Source: Endozoicomonas numazuensis (GTDB taxonomy: Bacteria; Pseudomonadota; Gammaproteobacteria; Pseudomonadales; Endozoicomonadaceae). From it: a stretch of DNA of 64,000 nt. The notes under the pieces are model-generated. The model searched no databases and had not been told where the DNA came from. It saw nothing but the letters and a program-made list of their open reading frames with translations. Shown piece after piece: positions 47,301-55,538 of this stretch. The stretch lies in NCBI RefSeq assembly GCF_000722635.1, contig NZ_JOKH01000003.1, positions 187,515-251,514 of the forward strand. The letters are read 5' to 3'. Each line of letters begins with the position of its first letter. Within the stretch, counting starts at the first letter, position 1. A program made the translations under genes and the position numbers.

Positions 47301-47609
47301 ATGAGACTCAACCGGTTCAGACATTACTCACTTGGCCGCTTTATTCTGATAGGTGCAGCCCTTCTACTCAGTGCTTGTGCCAGTGACATGAGTCAGCAGG
47401 ACAGTACCAAGGCACCTCCATGTACTGAGTCCTGGTGTCATGAGCAAAAAGACAAAACCACCGCAGAAATAGACAATGCCCGGAATGACGAGAAGCGCCG
47501 AAACGAAATGATCAAAGATAACAAACAACCGATCCCGGGCACTTACTATCCGGTGGATCACACTAACACCTCTCACACTCCCGACACCCCACAGGGCATC
47601 AGCTACTGA
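47301..47609 (+). CDS. Small lipoprotein
   Basis: A 102-residue lipoprotein: hydrophobic signal (FILIGAALLLSAC) with lipobox LLSAC and lipid Cys at about residue 26. The mature part is polar with a charged helix (TTAEIDNARNDEKRRNEMI) and a Pro/Thr-rich end. Ser-Asp after the Cys suggests possible inner-membrane retention (A-S-D), uncertain. Function unknown; 14 bp before the EIIC gene. Confidence 0.8.
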   Translation: MRLNRFRHYSLGRFILIGAALLLSACASDMSQQDSTKAPPCTESWCHEQKDKTTAEIDNARNDEKRRNEMIKDNKQPIPGTYYPVDHTNTSHTPDTPQGISY

Positions 47610-47623
47610 GGCTGGCAATACCG

Positions 47624-48640
47624 ATGGATACCTTGAAAGCAGAACTCATCAAGCTCAGGTCTCACCTTTTAACGGGAACCAGCCACATGATTCCCTTTGT
47701 GGTGGCTGGCGGCGTATTGCTCTCGCTGTCAGTCATGCTTCATGGTAAAGGCGAACCGCCCGAGTATGGACTCCTCAAAGATTTGTGGGATATGGGCGTT
47801 GCAGGATTCACCCTGTTTATACCGGTTCTTGGAGGGTATATAGCCTGGTCTATTGCCAGCCGCCCCGGACTGGCACCCGGCATGATTGGCGCCTGGCTGG
47901 CGGGTCAATACGGGGCAGGGTTTCTTGGTGCCATGATTGTTGGCTTCATAGCGGGCTATATCGTCAATGCCCTCAAAAAAATCCCTCTCTCCACCACCAT
48001 GAGACCCGTCGCCTTAATCTTTATCTACCCTCTGGCAGGTACGTTCCTGACTTCTGCACTGGTCATCTGGGTGATTGGCCAGCCCATTGCCAACATGATG
48101 AACTACTTGAATGAATGGCTGCACAGTTTACAGGGGCTCTCCAAAGTATCTCTGGGTGCCATTCTGGGTGGTATGACTGCTTTTGACATGGGAGGCCCCA
48201 TTAATAAAGTGGCCACCCTGTTCGCCCAGACTCAGGTCAAGGATCACCCTTATTTAATGGGCGGAGTCGGTGTTGCCATCTGCACCCCGCCACTGGGTAT
48301 GTGGCTGGCTACGCTACTGTCTCCTAAAAAGTACTCGGCAGAAGAGCGAGAAGCCGGAAAAGCTGCATTGGCTATGGGTATGATAGGTATTTCGGAAGGA
48401 GCCATTCCCTTTGCCGTTGCTGATCCGATACGGGTTATACCCGCCATTGTTCTGGGAGGCATTACGGGCAATATTATTGGATTTATGGCAGGAGTCATCA
48501 ATCATGCGCCCTGGGGCGGCTGGATAGTTCTGCCTGTGGTGGATGGCCGGCTCTGGTACATACTGGCGACTATTGCAGGTACTTTGGTGACAGCTCTGGC
48601 AGTTAACCTTATGAAACCTTACAAACCTGAATCTGAATAA
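47624..48640 (+). CDS. PTS fructose-type EIIC permease, stand-alone
   Basis: A 338-residue membrane protein of the PTS fructose/mannitol EIIC type: N-terminal LLTGTSHMIPFVVAGG, MGGPINKVA in the middle and GISEGAIPFAVADPIRVIP near residue 252, the conserved substrate-site signature. EIIA and EIIB domains are absent from the protein and from the neighbouring genes, so it either uses partners encoded elsewhere or works outside normal PTS transport. Last gene of the terC row. Confidence 0.88.
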   Translation: MDTLKAELIKLRSHLLTGTSHMIPFVVAGGVLLSLSVMLHGKGEPPEYGLLKDLWDMGVAGFTLFIPVLGGYIAWSIASRPGLAPGMIGAWLAGQYGAGFLGAMIVGFIAGYIVNALKKIPLSTTMRPVALIFIYPLAGTFLTSALVIWVIGQPIANMMNYLNEWLHSLQGLSKVSLGAILGGMTAFDMGGPINKVATLFAQTQVKDHPYLMGGVGVAICTPPLGMWLATLLSPKKYSAEEREAGKAALAMGMIGISEGAIPFAVADPIRVIPAIVLGGITGNIIGFMAGVINHAPWGGWIVLPVVDGRLWYILATIAGTLVTALAVNLMKPYKPESE

Positions 48641-48687
48641 AAACGATCAGTAAGCGCTAATAATCTTGCGCACTTTGCTCATCCTTA

Positions 48688-48767
48688 ACTTGTATTGCGT
48701 TTATCTTGAACTTGTATTGCGTTCATCTTGAGCTTGTCGAAGGATGTTGACCATGCCCTTCGACAGG
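48688..48767. repeat. 22-bp direct repeat pair and REP-like inverted repeat
   Basis: Two 22-bp units (48688-48709, 48710-48731; starting ACTTGTATTGCG) differ at one base. Behind them TGTCGAAGG and CCTTCGACA (about 48735-48767) form a 9-bp stem. A degenerate copy of the gagcttgtcgaaggatg motif occurs near 50982. The rest of 48641-48918 shows no gene. Confidence 0.7.
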
Positions 48768-48918
48768 CTAAAAACAAACGTTACAAAGTAAAACGCTTGG
48801 TTGCACTGGCTCGAAAATTTCACAAAGTGCCAGCTTTCCTCGCAGAAAGAAATTCTGCCTGTCGTCGATAATTACTGTTACTCTGCAAAGAGAATGCCTG
48901 ACGGTCAGATCATAATTT

Positions 48919-49485
48919 ATGAAGAACACTCACTCTCTGGTTGAAATTACACCGCAAAGTCATGATGTTATTCTCGAGATCGCCTATGCCACCGAGAACA
49001 ACTTTACCGGTAAGCCCATTTATAAAAAGCCTCTGTGCCTGATGCACGAAGCAGCAGCCAATAAACTGCAAAGAGCCATTGAAGTTCTGGAGCCAATGGG
49101 TCTGAAGCTAAAAATCTGGGACGCCTTTCGCCCTCAGGAGGCACAGCAGGAACTTTACCGCTGTGCACCCGACCCCGAATATGTCTCTCACCCACAAACC
49201 GGTGTGCGACCTCATTGCAGAGGCATCGCCATTGACCTCACATTGATTGATCCGTTTGGCAATGAGCTGGAGATGGGGACCGAGTTTGATGACTTTCGCC
49301 CTCTTGCACACCATGGCAATGATCAGGTTTCTGATCTCGCCCAAAAGAACCGGTTAATACTGGCCGGTGCCATGAATGTGGCTGGCTTCAACCCCATTCA
49401 AAGCGAATGGTGGCACTATCAGTTACCGGATGCTGATCAGTACCCGGTGTTAAAAGAATCTGATATCGATTCAGGTATTAAGTGA
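48919..49485 (+). CDS. D-alanyl-D-alanine dipeptidase (VanX/DdpX type)
   Basis: A 188-residue zinc dipeptidase. IWDAFRPQEAQQELY holds the catalytic Arg, PHCRGIAIDLTL gives zinc His and Asp (the usual SxHxxGxAxD), and EWWHY gives the catalytic Glu and third zinc His. It hydrolyses D-Ala-D-Ala for peptidoglycan turnover; without vanHA nearby a role in glycopeptide resistance is unlikely. No signal peptide seen, so probably cytoplasmic. Confidence 0.92.
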   Translation: MKNTHSLVEITPQSHDVILEIAYATENNFTGKPIYKKPLCLMHEAAANKLQRAIEVLEPMGLKLKIWDAFRPQEAQQELYRCAPDPEYVSHPQTGVRPHCRGIAIDLTLIDPFGNELEMGTEFDDFRPLAHHGNDQVSDLAQKNRLILAGAMNVAGFNPIQSEWWHYQLPDADQYPVLKESDIDSGIK

Positions 49486-49500
49486 ATTTGCAATAAAAAA

Positions 49501-49582
49501 AGCTCCCTGGCGTGTGGTCACTATACTAACTCCTCACCCATTCACTCTCAGCAATCCAAAAGGATTATCTGACCAGGGAGCT
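49501..49582 (+). promoter_or_regulatory. Inverted repeat that can mask the ribosome site of the next gene
   Basis: AGCTCCCTGG (49501-49510) is perfectly complementary to CCAGGGAGCT (49573-49582). The right arm contains GGGAG, the ribosome site for the GTG start at 49587. The left arm follows an A7 run after the dipeptidase gene. Pairing over the 62-base loop would block translation. Confidence 0.6.
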
Positions 49583-49586
49583 CCAA

Positions 49587-50900
49587 GTGAGAAGTCTGTA
49601 TTTATTCGTTCTAGCCTCTCTTTTCATTCAGTCCCTGCATGCCACTTCAGACCTCACCTTTTACCCTGATGATCCTCAAGTCGATCTCCCCAGAGTCATC
49701 CCATCCGGATACACCATCACACTCAAACGTTATTGCCAGTCAGCAACCACAGAAATAAATAACACAAATGCGCCACTCATTCTGAACGGCGCTACGGTCA
49801 AAATCGTTCAAAAGAAGTCAGACAAGGGAAAAGGCTGGTTAAAGATCATTGTTCCTAAGGAAGCACTGGGCTTACTGAAGCAGTCCTCGGGCAATGACCC
49901 GGAACAATGGCTTAAAGTGTACGGCTCTCTGGCTGATGATTCCGGATCAACAGGCGCACAAACCACTCTGAAGAGCCTGTCTTTTCCTGCCCAAAGTCTG
50001 TCACTTCGAGGCATTGTAAAAAGTGAACATGATAATAATGACATGCTGTATGAAGCTCAGGTCCCTCTGGATCATGTGAAAATTTCTGACGCCACTACCC
50101 ATTCAGGTTTCAAAGAGACGCCTGAAGAAATCATTCGCAAAGAACTGGCCTGCCGCGCAGCAGAAAAAGCCAACAGCCCGATGTTAATGACGACGCCCCC
50201 TGACTCTAATACATCGATGGTCACTCATGATTCAAGTTCATACATTCCACAGGATATGATGGTCTGGATTGCAGGAGGCTCGGGCAGTTTATTTCTCACA
50301 CTTAAACAATACACTGGAGGGGATACCGTCCCTTCCTTCGTGCACTCAGCTATTACCGGAACAGGTTCCAACTATCTTTATTTCAGCCGCAATACATCCT
50401 ATGTTGAGCGCATCACCCTTCAGAGAGAACCTGCTAATGTCTGGGAAATCGTTCTACCTCTGATTACTTTTGGTTACGCCGCCTGGGAAATATTTGACTC
50501 TATTCAACATGGCAGCGCAGCCTTTTTTATTCATGGAACAACCATATTCGTCACCTGTTCCACGTTTTGCGCTCTGGGTCGGATACATCTGGTCACTGAC
50601 GGACTTATTGTGGAGTTCTCTACCATCTACCTGAACTTCCTGAAATACCACGCCGCTATGCGTCTACTGTTTGCCACTTCATTTTTTGTATTCCGATGGG
50701 GTATTTTCCCCTATGAATGGTTAAAGTTTGCATTAGCTGTTTATAGAGGAGAAGCACAATATGAAAACAGCCATATTATAAATCCAGTTGTTCTATCGTC
50801 AGGCGGGGTCTTTATTGCTTTGAACACGTATTGGGGAGCTTTGATTCTCCATCGAATAGCAACAACCTGGTTCAGCATTAAGAAAGCCCAACCTCATTGA
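49587..50900 (+). CDS. Exported protein with C-terminal TLC-like membrane domain
   Basis: A 437-residue protein starting with GTG (GGGAG six bases before). Signal peptide about 1-19 (YLFVLASLFIQSLHA). Residues about 20-200 form a soluble, exported region without known motif. From about 225 there are six to seven membrane segments: WEIVLPLITFGYAAWEIFDS, FFIHGTTIFVTCSTFCALG, GLIVEFSTIYLNFLKY, LFATSFFVFRWGIFPYEW, NTYWGALILHRI. Order and spacing (His in helix 3, E-S/T-N motif, FFVFR, NxYW) resemble TLC domains of eukaryotic TLCD/CLN8 proteins, which handle lipids. I know of few bacterial examples; assignment is by pattern. Confidence 0.66.
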   Translation: MRSLYLFVLASLFIQSLHATSDLTFYPDDPQVDLPRVIPSGYTITLKRYCQSATTEINNTNAPLILNGATVKIVQKKSDKGKGWLKIIVPKEALGLLKQSSGNDPEQWLKVYGSLADDSGSTGAQTTLKSLSFPAQSLSLRGIVKSEHDNNDMLYEAQVPLDHVKISDATTHSGFKETPEEIIRKELACRAAEKANSPMLMTTPPDSNTSMVTHDSSSYIPQDMMVWIAGGSGSLFLTLKQYTGGDTVPSFVHSAITGTGSNYLYFSRNTSYVERITLQREPANVWEIVLPLITFGYAAWEIFDSIQHGSAAFFIHGTTIFVTCSTFCALGRIHLVTDGLIVEFSTIYLNFLKYHAAMRLLFATSFFVFRWGIFPYEWLKFALAVYRGEAQYENSHIINPVVLSSGGVFIALNTYWGALILHRIATTWFSIKKAQPH

Positions 50901-51058
50901 TCGCTGTATTGAGAAGTGACAAAAGGTGCAGCTCATAAATACTCTACTCACCCTGAGCTGCTATACAAACTCCGCTCACCCTGAGCTTGTCGAAGGATGC
51001 TGGACACGCACTTCGTCAGGCTCAGTTCGAACAGTATCGGGCTTAGTCCATAACTGCA

Positions 51059-53764
51059 CTAACTGGCAGCATTAATCGCCAAATCTTCAACCTGACTGAT
51101 CAATTTACGAATCTCAGGAATACAGGACCCGCAGTTGGTTCCTGCCTTCAGCGACTGACCCACTTCAGCAGGATCACTAAAGCCTTCTTCTTCAATGGCC
51201 CGGCAAATCGTTTTTTCTCCAACGCCAAAGCAAGCGCAAATGACCTTACCGGTATCTTCGCCCTGGGGTGGCATGCCTGCCAGAAGACGCCACCGCTCTG
51301 AAAACGGTATATCTTCTTTATCAAAAGCCCCCTGCAACCATGAACGGTCACTGTCTGATAGTGTTTCTCCCACAATCAGCAACGCCTGCAACTGACCAAG
51401 AGCAAACCAGGCACTTCGGCTGCTGCCTGTCTCAGGGTCCGTATAATCAATCCGCTCTTTCTCTGAGCCGATGATGTCCAGTGCGGTCGTATCAATAGAT
51501 TGACCCGCCAGCTCATAGCGAAATCCCTGCTGAAACTTCACTTCTGTCCCATAGTCAAAACGATCAAAACACTGTTTCTGACGACTCAGAAGAACGGCTT
51601 GTTGCTGCAATGAGACCGCTTCAATACTGGCCGGAGTATGCTTGCAACCCGGTTGCTTTGACCAGGGATCTACGGCTGACTTCACCAAAACACCGCAATG
51701 CCCTGTTTTACTGTTTTGACGAGTCCAGTGCATGGGCATAAAAACATTACCCTTACCCACTGAAGGTGTGACAGTCACTCTGATCAGGATGGAATCAAAG
51801 GCCGTACTCAAACGACACAAAGCTTGATCGGCAAGGCCATATTTTTCAGCATCATCAGGATGAACTTCTACAAAAGGTTCATCCATATGCTGACTCAATC
51901 TGGGTGACAGAGCGGTCCGTGTCATAGTATGCCAATGATCACGTACCCTGCCTGTATTCAGTAGCAGTGGATAGTCAGTATTGGGCTGATGGTAAGAGAC
52001 CTTGAACTCGGTAGAAACTACGGTTGCCCTACCCGTCTCTGTGAAATAGCCTCCATCAGCAAATAAACGAGTATGCGGTTGTGCTGCCTTATGACCTTTA
52101 ATCAGTGGCCATTGAAATGGCTCAAGCGCTTCATATTCGGCATCAGAAATAGACGCCACCGCACCGATATTAAAGTCCCGAACACGCCCCTGCGAATTAT
52201 TTTCAAAGGCCGATAAAGCTGCATGCTCACGAAAAATATCTGCTGAACTCTGGTAATCAAATGCCTCACCAAAACCGACTTTTTCAGCCACTCTCGAAAT
52301 AATCCACCAATCGGGTTTTGATTCTCCGGAAAGGTCAAACAGGGCTCTTTGCCTGGAGATTCTTCGCTCTGAATTAGTGACCGTACCGTCTTTTTCACTC
52401 CAGCCAGCGGCGGGTAAACGGATATGGGCAAACTCAGAAGTGTCTGTTTTCTCAATACAATCAGAGACCACCACAGTCGGACACTTTTTAAGAGCACTGA
52501 TCACCGTATTGGCATCAGGCATACTGACCACCGGATTGGTGCCCATAATCCAGACAAACTTGATTTCACCGTTATCCATGGCATTAAACAAATCAACCGC
52601 CGTTTTACCAGGAGACCGGGCAATATTGGGAGCATTCCAAAACCGTCTGACACGATCAATATCTTCAGCGTTTGCAAATTCCATATGGGCAGCCAACTGA
52701 TTCGCTAATCCGCCCACCTCCCTGCCGCCCATGGCATTAGGTTGCCCCGTCAGAGACAATGGCCCTGTTCCAGGCTTACCTATACGACCAGTGATCAGAT
52801 GACAATTAACAATGGCGTTAACTTTGTCGGTACCGGCAACCGACTGATTCACCCCCTGAGACCAGGCAGTGACGACTTTGTCAGTGTCGGCAAACCACTG
52901 GCAGAATTGCTTAAGTGCCGTTTTCTCAACGCCACACAGTTCAGCCACTGCAGAAAAGTCGCCTACTTTTTCTGCTGCTTTCAGAGCCTCTTCAAAGCCC
53001 TGGGTATGCTGATCAACATACGCTGTATCCACCTTATTGTGCTTTTGGAGGTAGCTGAATAGTTTATTAAAGAGTGCAGTATCAGTGCCTGACTTCAGCG
53101 GCAGGTGCAAATCAGCAATATCACAGGTGTCGGTTACCCGTGGATCAATGACGACCACTTTCATCTCTGGACGCTGCTCTTTGGCTGCCCGAATTCTTTG
53201 AAACAGAACCGGATGACACCAGGCCGTATTGGCACCGACCAGAACAACCATATCCGCCAGTTCCAGATCTTCATAACTGCCAGGCACGGTGTCCGAACCA
53301 AAGGCTCTCTTCTGTCCTGCAACGGTAGAGGCCATACAAAGACGGGAATTGGTATCCATATTGCCGGTGCCAATGAAACCCTTCATCAGCTTATTGGCTA
53401 CATAGTAATCTTCCGTTAACAGCTGACCTGAGCCATACAAAGCGACGGCTTCCGGACCATATTCGTCCAATGTCGCTTTCAGTCGATTGGCAACCTCATC
53501 CAGAGCTTTATCCCAACCGACTCTCTGTTCATCAATAAATGGCGTGAGCAACCTGTTCTCAAGAGAAACCGTCTCCCCCAGTGCACTGCCCTTTGAACAA
53601 AGTCGCCCCAGATTAGCCGGATGATCTTTCCGGCCTTCAATATCAACCAAATGCAATTCTTTATCCGTAACTGTCGCCTTGATGCCACAGCCAACACCAC
53701 AATAGGCACACGTTGTATGGATGACTTTCGGATGTTCATTGCTTATATTGATGCTGCCAGCCAT
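51059..53764 (-). CDS. nasA: Assimilatory nitrate reductase, catalytic subunit
   Basis: About 901 residues. N-terminal [4Fe-4S] ligands CAYCGVGCGIKATV ... LGRLCSKGSALG, then the molybdopterin oxidoreductase core (YGSGQLLTEDYY, NSRLCMASTVAG, IMGTNPVVSMPDA) and molydopterin dinucleotide-binding domain (LLLNTGRVRDHWHTMTRT). A C-terminal BFD-like [2Fe-2S] module is fused (CACFGVGEKTICRAI ... GTNCGSCIPEI), the feature of the NasA type. Reduces nitrate to nitrite in the cytoplasm. The frame also has an ATG at 53770; spacing to AGGAA favours 53764. Last gene of the leftward nitrate operon. Confidence 0.94.
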   Translation of the reverse strand: MAGSINISNEHPKVIHTTCAYCGVGCGIKATVTDKELHLVDIEGRKDHPANLGRLCSKGSALGETVSLENRLLTPFIDEQRVGWDKALDEVANRLKATLDEYGPEAVALYGSGQLLTEDYYVANKLMKGFIGTGNMDTNSRLCMASTVAGQKRAFGSDTVPGSYEDLELADMVVLVGANTAWCHPVLFQRIRAAKEQRPEMKVVVIDPRVTDTCDIADLHLPLKSGTDTALFNKLFSYLQKHNKVDTAYVDQHTQGFEEALKAAEKVGDFSAVAELCGVEKTALKQFCQWFADTDKVVTAWSQGVNQSVAGTDKVNAIVNCHLITGRIGKPGTGPLSLTGQPNAMGGREVGGLANQLAAHMEFANAEDIDRVRRFWNAPNIARSPGKTAVDLFNAMDNGEIKFVWIMGTNPVVSMPDANTVISALKKCPTVVVSDCIEKTDTSEFAHIRLPAAGWSEKDGTVTNSERRISRQRALFDLSGESKPDWWIISRVAEKVGFGEAFDYQSSADIFREHAALSAFENNSQGRVRDFNIGAVASISDAEYEALEPFQWPLIKGHKAAQPHTRLFADGGYFTETGRATVVSTEFKVSYHQPNTDYPLLLNTGRVRDHWHTMTRTALSPRLSQHMDEPFVEVHPDDAEKYGLADQALCRLSTAFDSILIRVTVTPSVGKGNVFMPMHWTRQNSKTGHCGVLVKSAVDPWSKQPGCKHTPASIEAVSLQQQAVLLSRQKQCFDRFDYGTEVKFQQGFRYELAGQSIDTTALDIIGSEKERIDYTDPETGSSRSAWFALGQLQALLIVGETLSDSDRSWLQGAFDKEDIPFSERWRLLAGMPPQGEDTGKVICACFGVGEKTICRAIEEEGFSDPAEVGQSLKAGTNCGSCIPEIRKLISQVEDLAINAAS

Positions 53765-53829
53765 GGGCATACTTCCTTTGTCCGTACTTTCTTATTGATT
53801 CAAAGAGCCTGCAAACAATTAAAAGGCTC

Positions 53830-55152
53830 TCAGGCTGCGCTCAGGTAACGTTTTCCGAAGATCAGTCGGTCGCGAATATCCGAAATATCCTGCCCTGTTT
53901 CCATCAACTCCTGGTACCAGAGACCATCGGACGCATCACCATAAAGCAATGCACCCTTGAGCTTGTTATCGCTGACCACCAGTTTGCGATAGATCCCCAC
54001 CCCTGCAGCATCAATGATGATTTCTTCATCATTCTCCCGGGCGACAAACTGACCGCTGGAAAACAGATCAATACCATCGACTTTCAGGCTGGTAGGGATG
54101 GGAACCGGCTCAAACCGCTCTCCCGAAGTACCCAACAAACGATGGACAGCTACTTCAGCATGACCATAAACGGGAGCAACAAGACCAAATAAATCGGTGT
54201 TCAGCTGAACACACTCTCCAATAGCCGTAACCGATGGATCAGAAGTCTGCATTCTATCATTGACCAGAATACCTCTGTCGTATTCCAGTTCGGTTTCCCT
54301 GATCAGTTCGATATTGGGTCGAACCCCTGCAGTGACCACTACCAGCGAAGCCTGCAACCACTCGCCATCTTTCAACTGAACGCCGGTGACTTTTCCGTCT
54401 TCGCCGGTGTAGGAATCCAGCATGGCACTGCAGCGGAATTCAATACCCGTTTCTTCCAGCGCTTCCTGCAAAAGGTTACCGGCCTTTTCGTCCAGTTGAC
54501 GGGCCATGGGAATGGGCATGGTATCAACCACGGTGACCTTCATGCCTCGTCTGGCAAGACCACTGGCACATTCAAGCCCCAGCAGACCGCCGCCGATGAC
54601 AACAGCCTGAGCTTCCGGATGGGAAGATGCTGTCAGCATCTGCTCAACATCATCCAGATTCCTGAAAGCCATAACCCCTTCCAGATCAGCACCAGACACA
54701 GGAATACGATTGGGAAGAGAGCCTGTTGCCAAAACCAGATGATCGTAATCAAAGCTTTGACCGCCTTCGGTCTCGACTCGCTTTAATTCAAGGTCGAGCG
54801 CACTGACCCGATAGTCACTACCGGACAACAGGCTGATATTCTGATCCTGGTACCAGGACTCTGGCTGCAGCTGAATGCCCTGAAGATCGACACTGCCTGC
54901 CAACAGTTTGGATAACTGGATACGGTTGTATCCCGGGCAATGCTCTTCAGAAAGAACCGTGACCTGATACTGATGGCCATGCTGCTCAGTCAGCTTTTCG
55001 AGAAAGCGGACCGAGCCCATACCATTACCCACCACCAGCAACTGTTTTTTTGCGGACGAGTGATGGTCACTATTTACCCGCTGAAGGCCTTTTACTCGCT
55101 CAGGGCCTTTTACTCGCTCAGGGCTTCTGGCCGCCTGTAATGCCGCTGTCAT
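53830..55152 (-). CDS. FAD/NAD(P)-dependent oxidoreductase, nitrate reductase electron-transfer partner
   Basis: A 440-residue flavoprotein like the N-terminal half of NirB. After a 35-residue basic tail, VVGNGMGSVRFLEKL binds FAD, VLATGSLPNRIPV and VVIGGGLLGLECASGLA give the NAD site, TAIGECVQLN the second FAD site. It lies between nirD and nasA, so it probably delivers NAD(P)H electrons to NasA (NasB role). The N-terminal tail is made by an 18-bp DNA repeat in two copies (55086-55103, 55104-55121; ERVKGP units). Start 2 bases past the nirD stop. Confidence 0.86.
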   Translation of the reverse strand: MTAALQAARSPERVKGPERVKGLQRVNSDHHSSAKKQLLVVGNGMGSVRFLEKLTEQHGHQYQVTVLSEEHCPGYNRIQLSKLLAGSVDLQGIQLQPESWYQDQNISLLSGSDYRVSALDLELKRVETEGGQSFDYDHLVLATGSLPNRIPVSGADLEGVMAFRNLDDVEQMLTASSHPEAQAVVIGGGLLGLECASGLARRGMKVTVVDTMPIPMARQLDEKAGNLLQEALEETGIEFRCSAMLDSYTGEDGKVTGVQLKDGEWLQASLVVVTAGVRPNIELIRETELEYDRGILVNDRMQTSDPSVTAIGECVQLNTDLFGLVAPVYGHAEVAVHRLLGTSGERFEPVPIPTSLKVDGIDLFSSGQFVARENDEEIIIDAAGVGIYRKLVVSDNKLKGALLYGDASDGLWYQELMETGQDISDIRDRLIFGKRYLSAA

Positions 55153-55153
55153 A

Positions 55154-55510
55154 TCAGGCTGCCTCTACGGTAGCCGATGCCAGTGACACCTGAACCTTCT
55201 GGTCCACCACTTCAACCGGATAGGCATTCAGTGAAACAGTCTCATCTTCCAGACACTGACCGGTACTCAACTCAAAGTGCTGTTTATAAATCGGTGATGC
55301 CACGACCAGCTTCCCTTCCAGATCGCCGACCAGGCCACGGGAAATAACATTGGCCTGACTGAATGGGTCGTGGTTATCCAATGCGTATACTTGGTCGTCT
55401 ACTTTAAACAGGGCAATCTGAACGCCTTCCACCAGGGCACAAACACCCAGGTTAGGAATAAGATCACCTTCACTGCAAACGGTTGTCCAACCTTTATTGG
55501 CTTGAGTCAT
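55154..55510 (-). CDS. nirD: Nitrite reductase small subunit
   Basis: A 118-residue Rieske-like protein (WTTVCSEGDLIPNLGVCAL, QVYALDNHDPFSQANVISRG, ASPIYKQHFELSTGQCL). As in other NirD the Rieske Cys/His ligands are mostly lost. Works with NirB to reduce nitrite to ammonium with NADH. 28 bp after nirB. Confidence 0.94.
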   Translation of the reverse strand: MTQANKGWTTVCSEGDLIPNLGVCALVEGVQIALFKVDDQVYALDNHDPFSQANVISRGLVGDLEGKLVVASPIYKQHFELSTGQCLEDETVSLNAYPVEVVDQKVQVSLASATVEAA

Positions 55511-55538
55511 AATAAAGTCTCCTTATCGCTCGCTTCGT

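Noticed and set aside
48919-49485. Vancomycin resistance gene cluster
   Set aside because: Only the dipeptidase is present; vanH, vanA and vanRS are absent, so a peptidoglycan turnover role is simpler.
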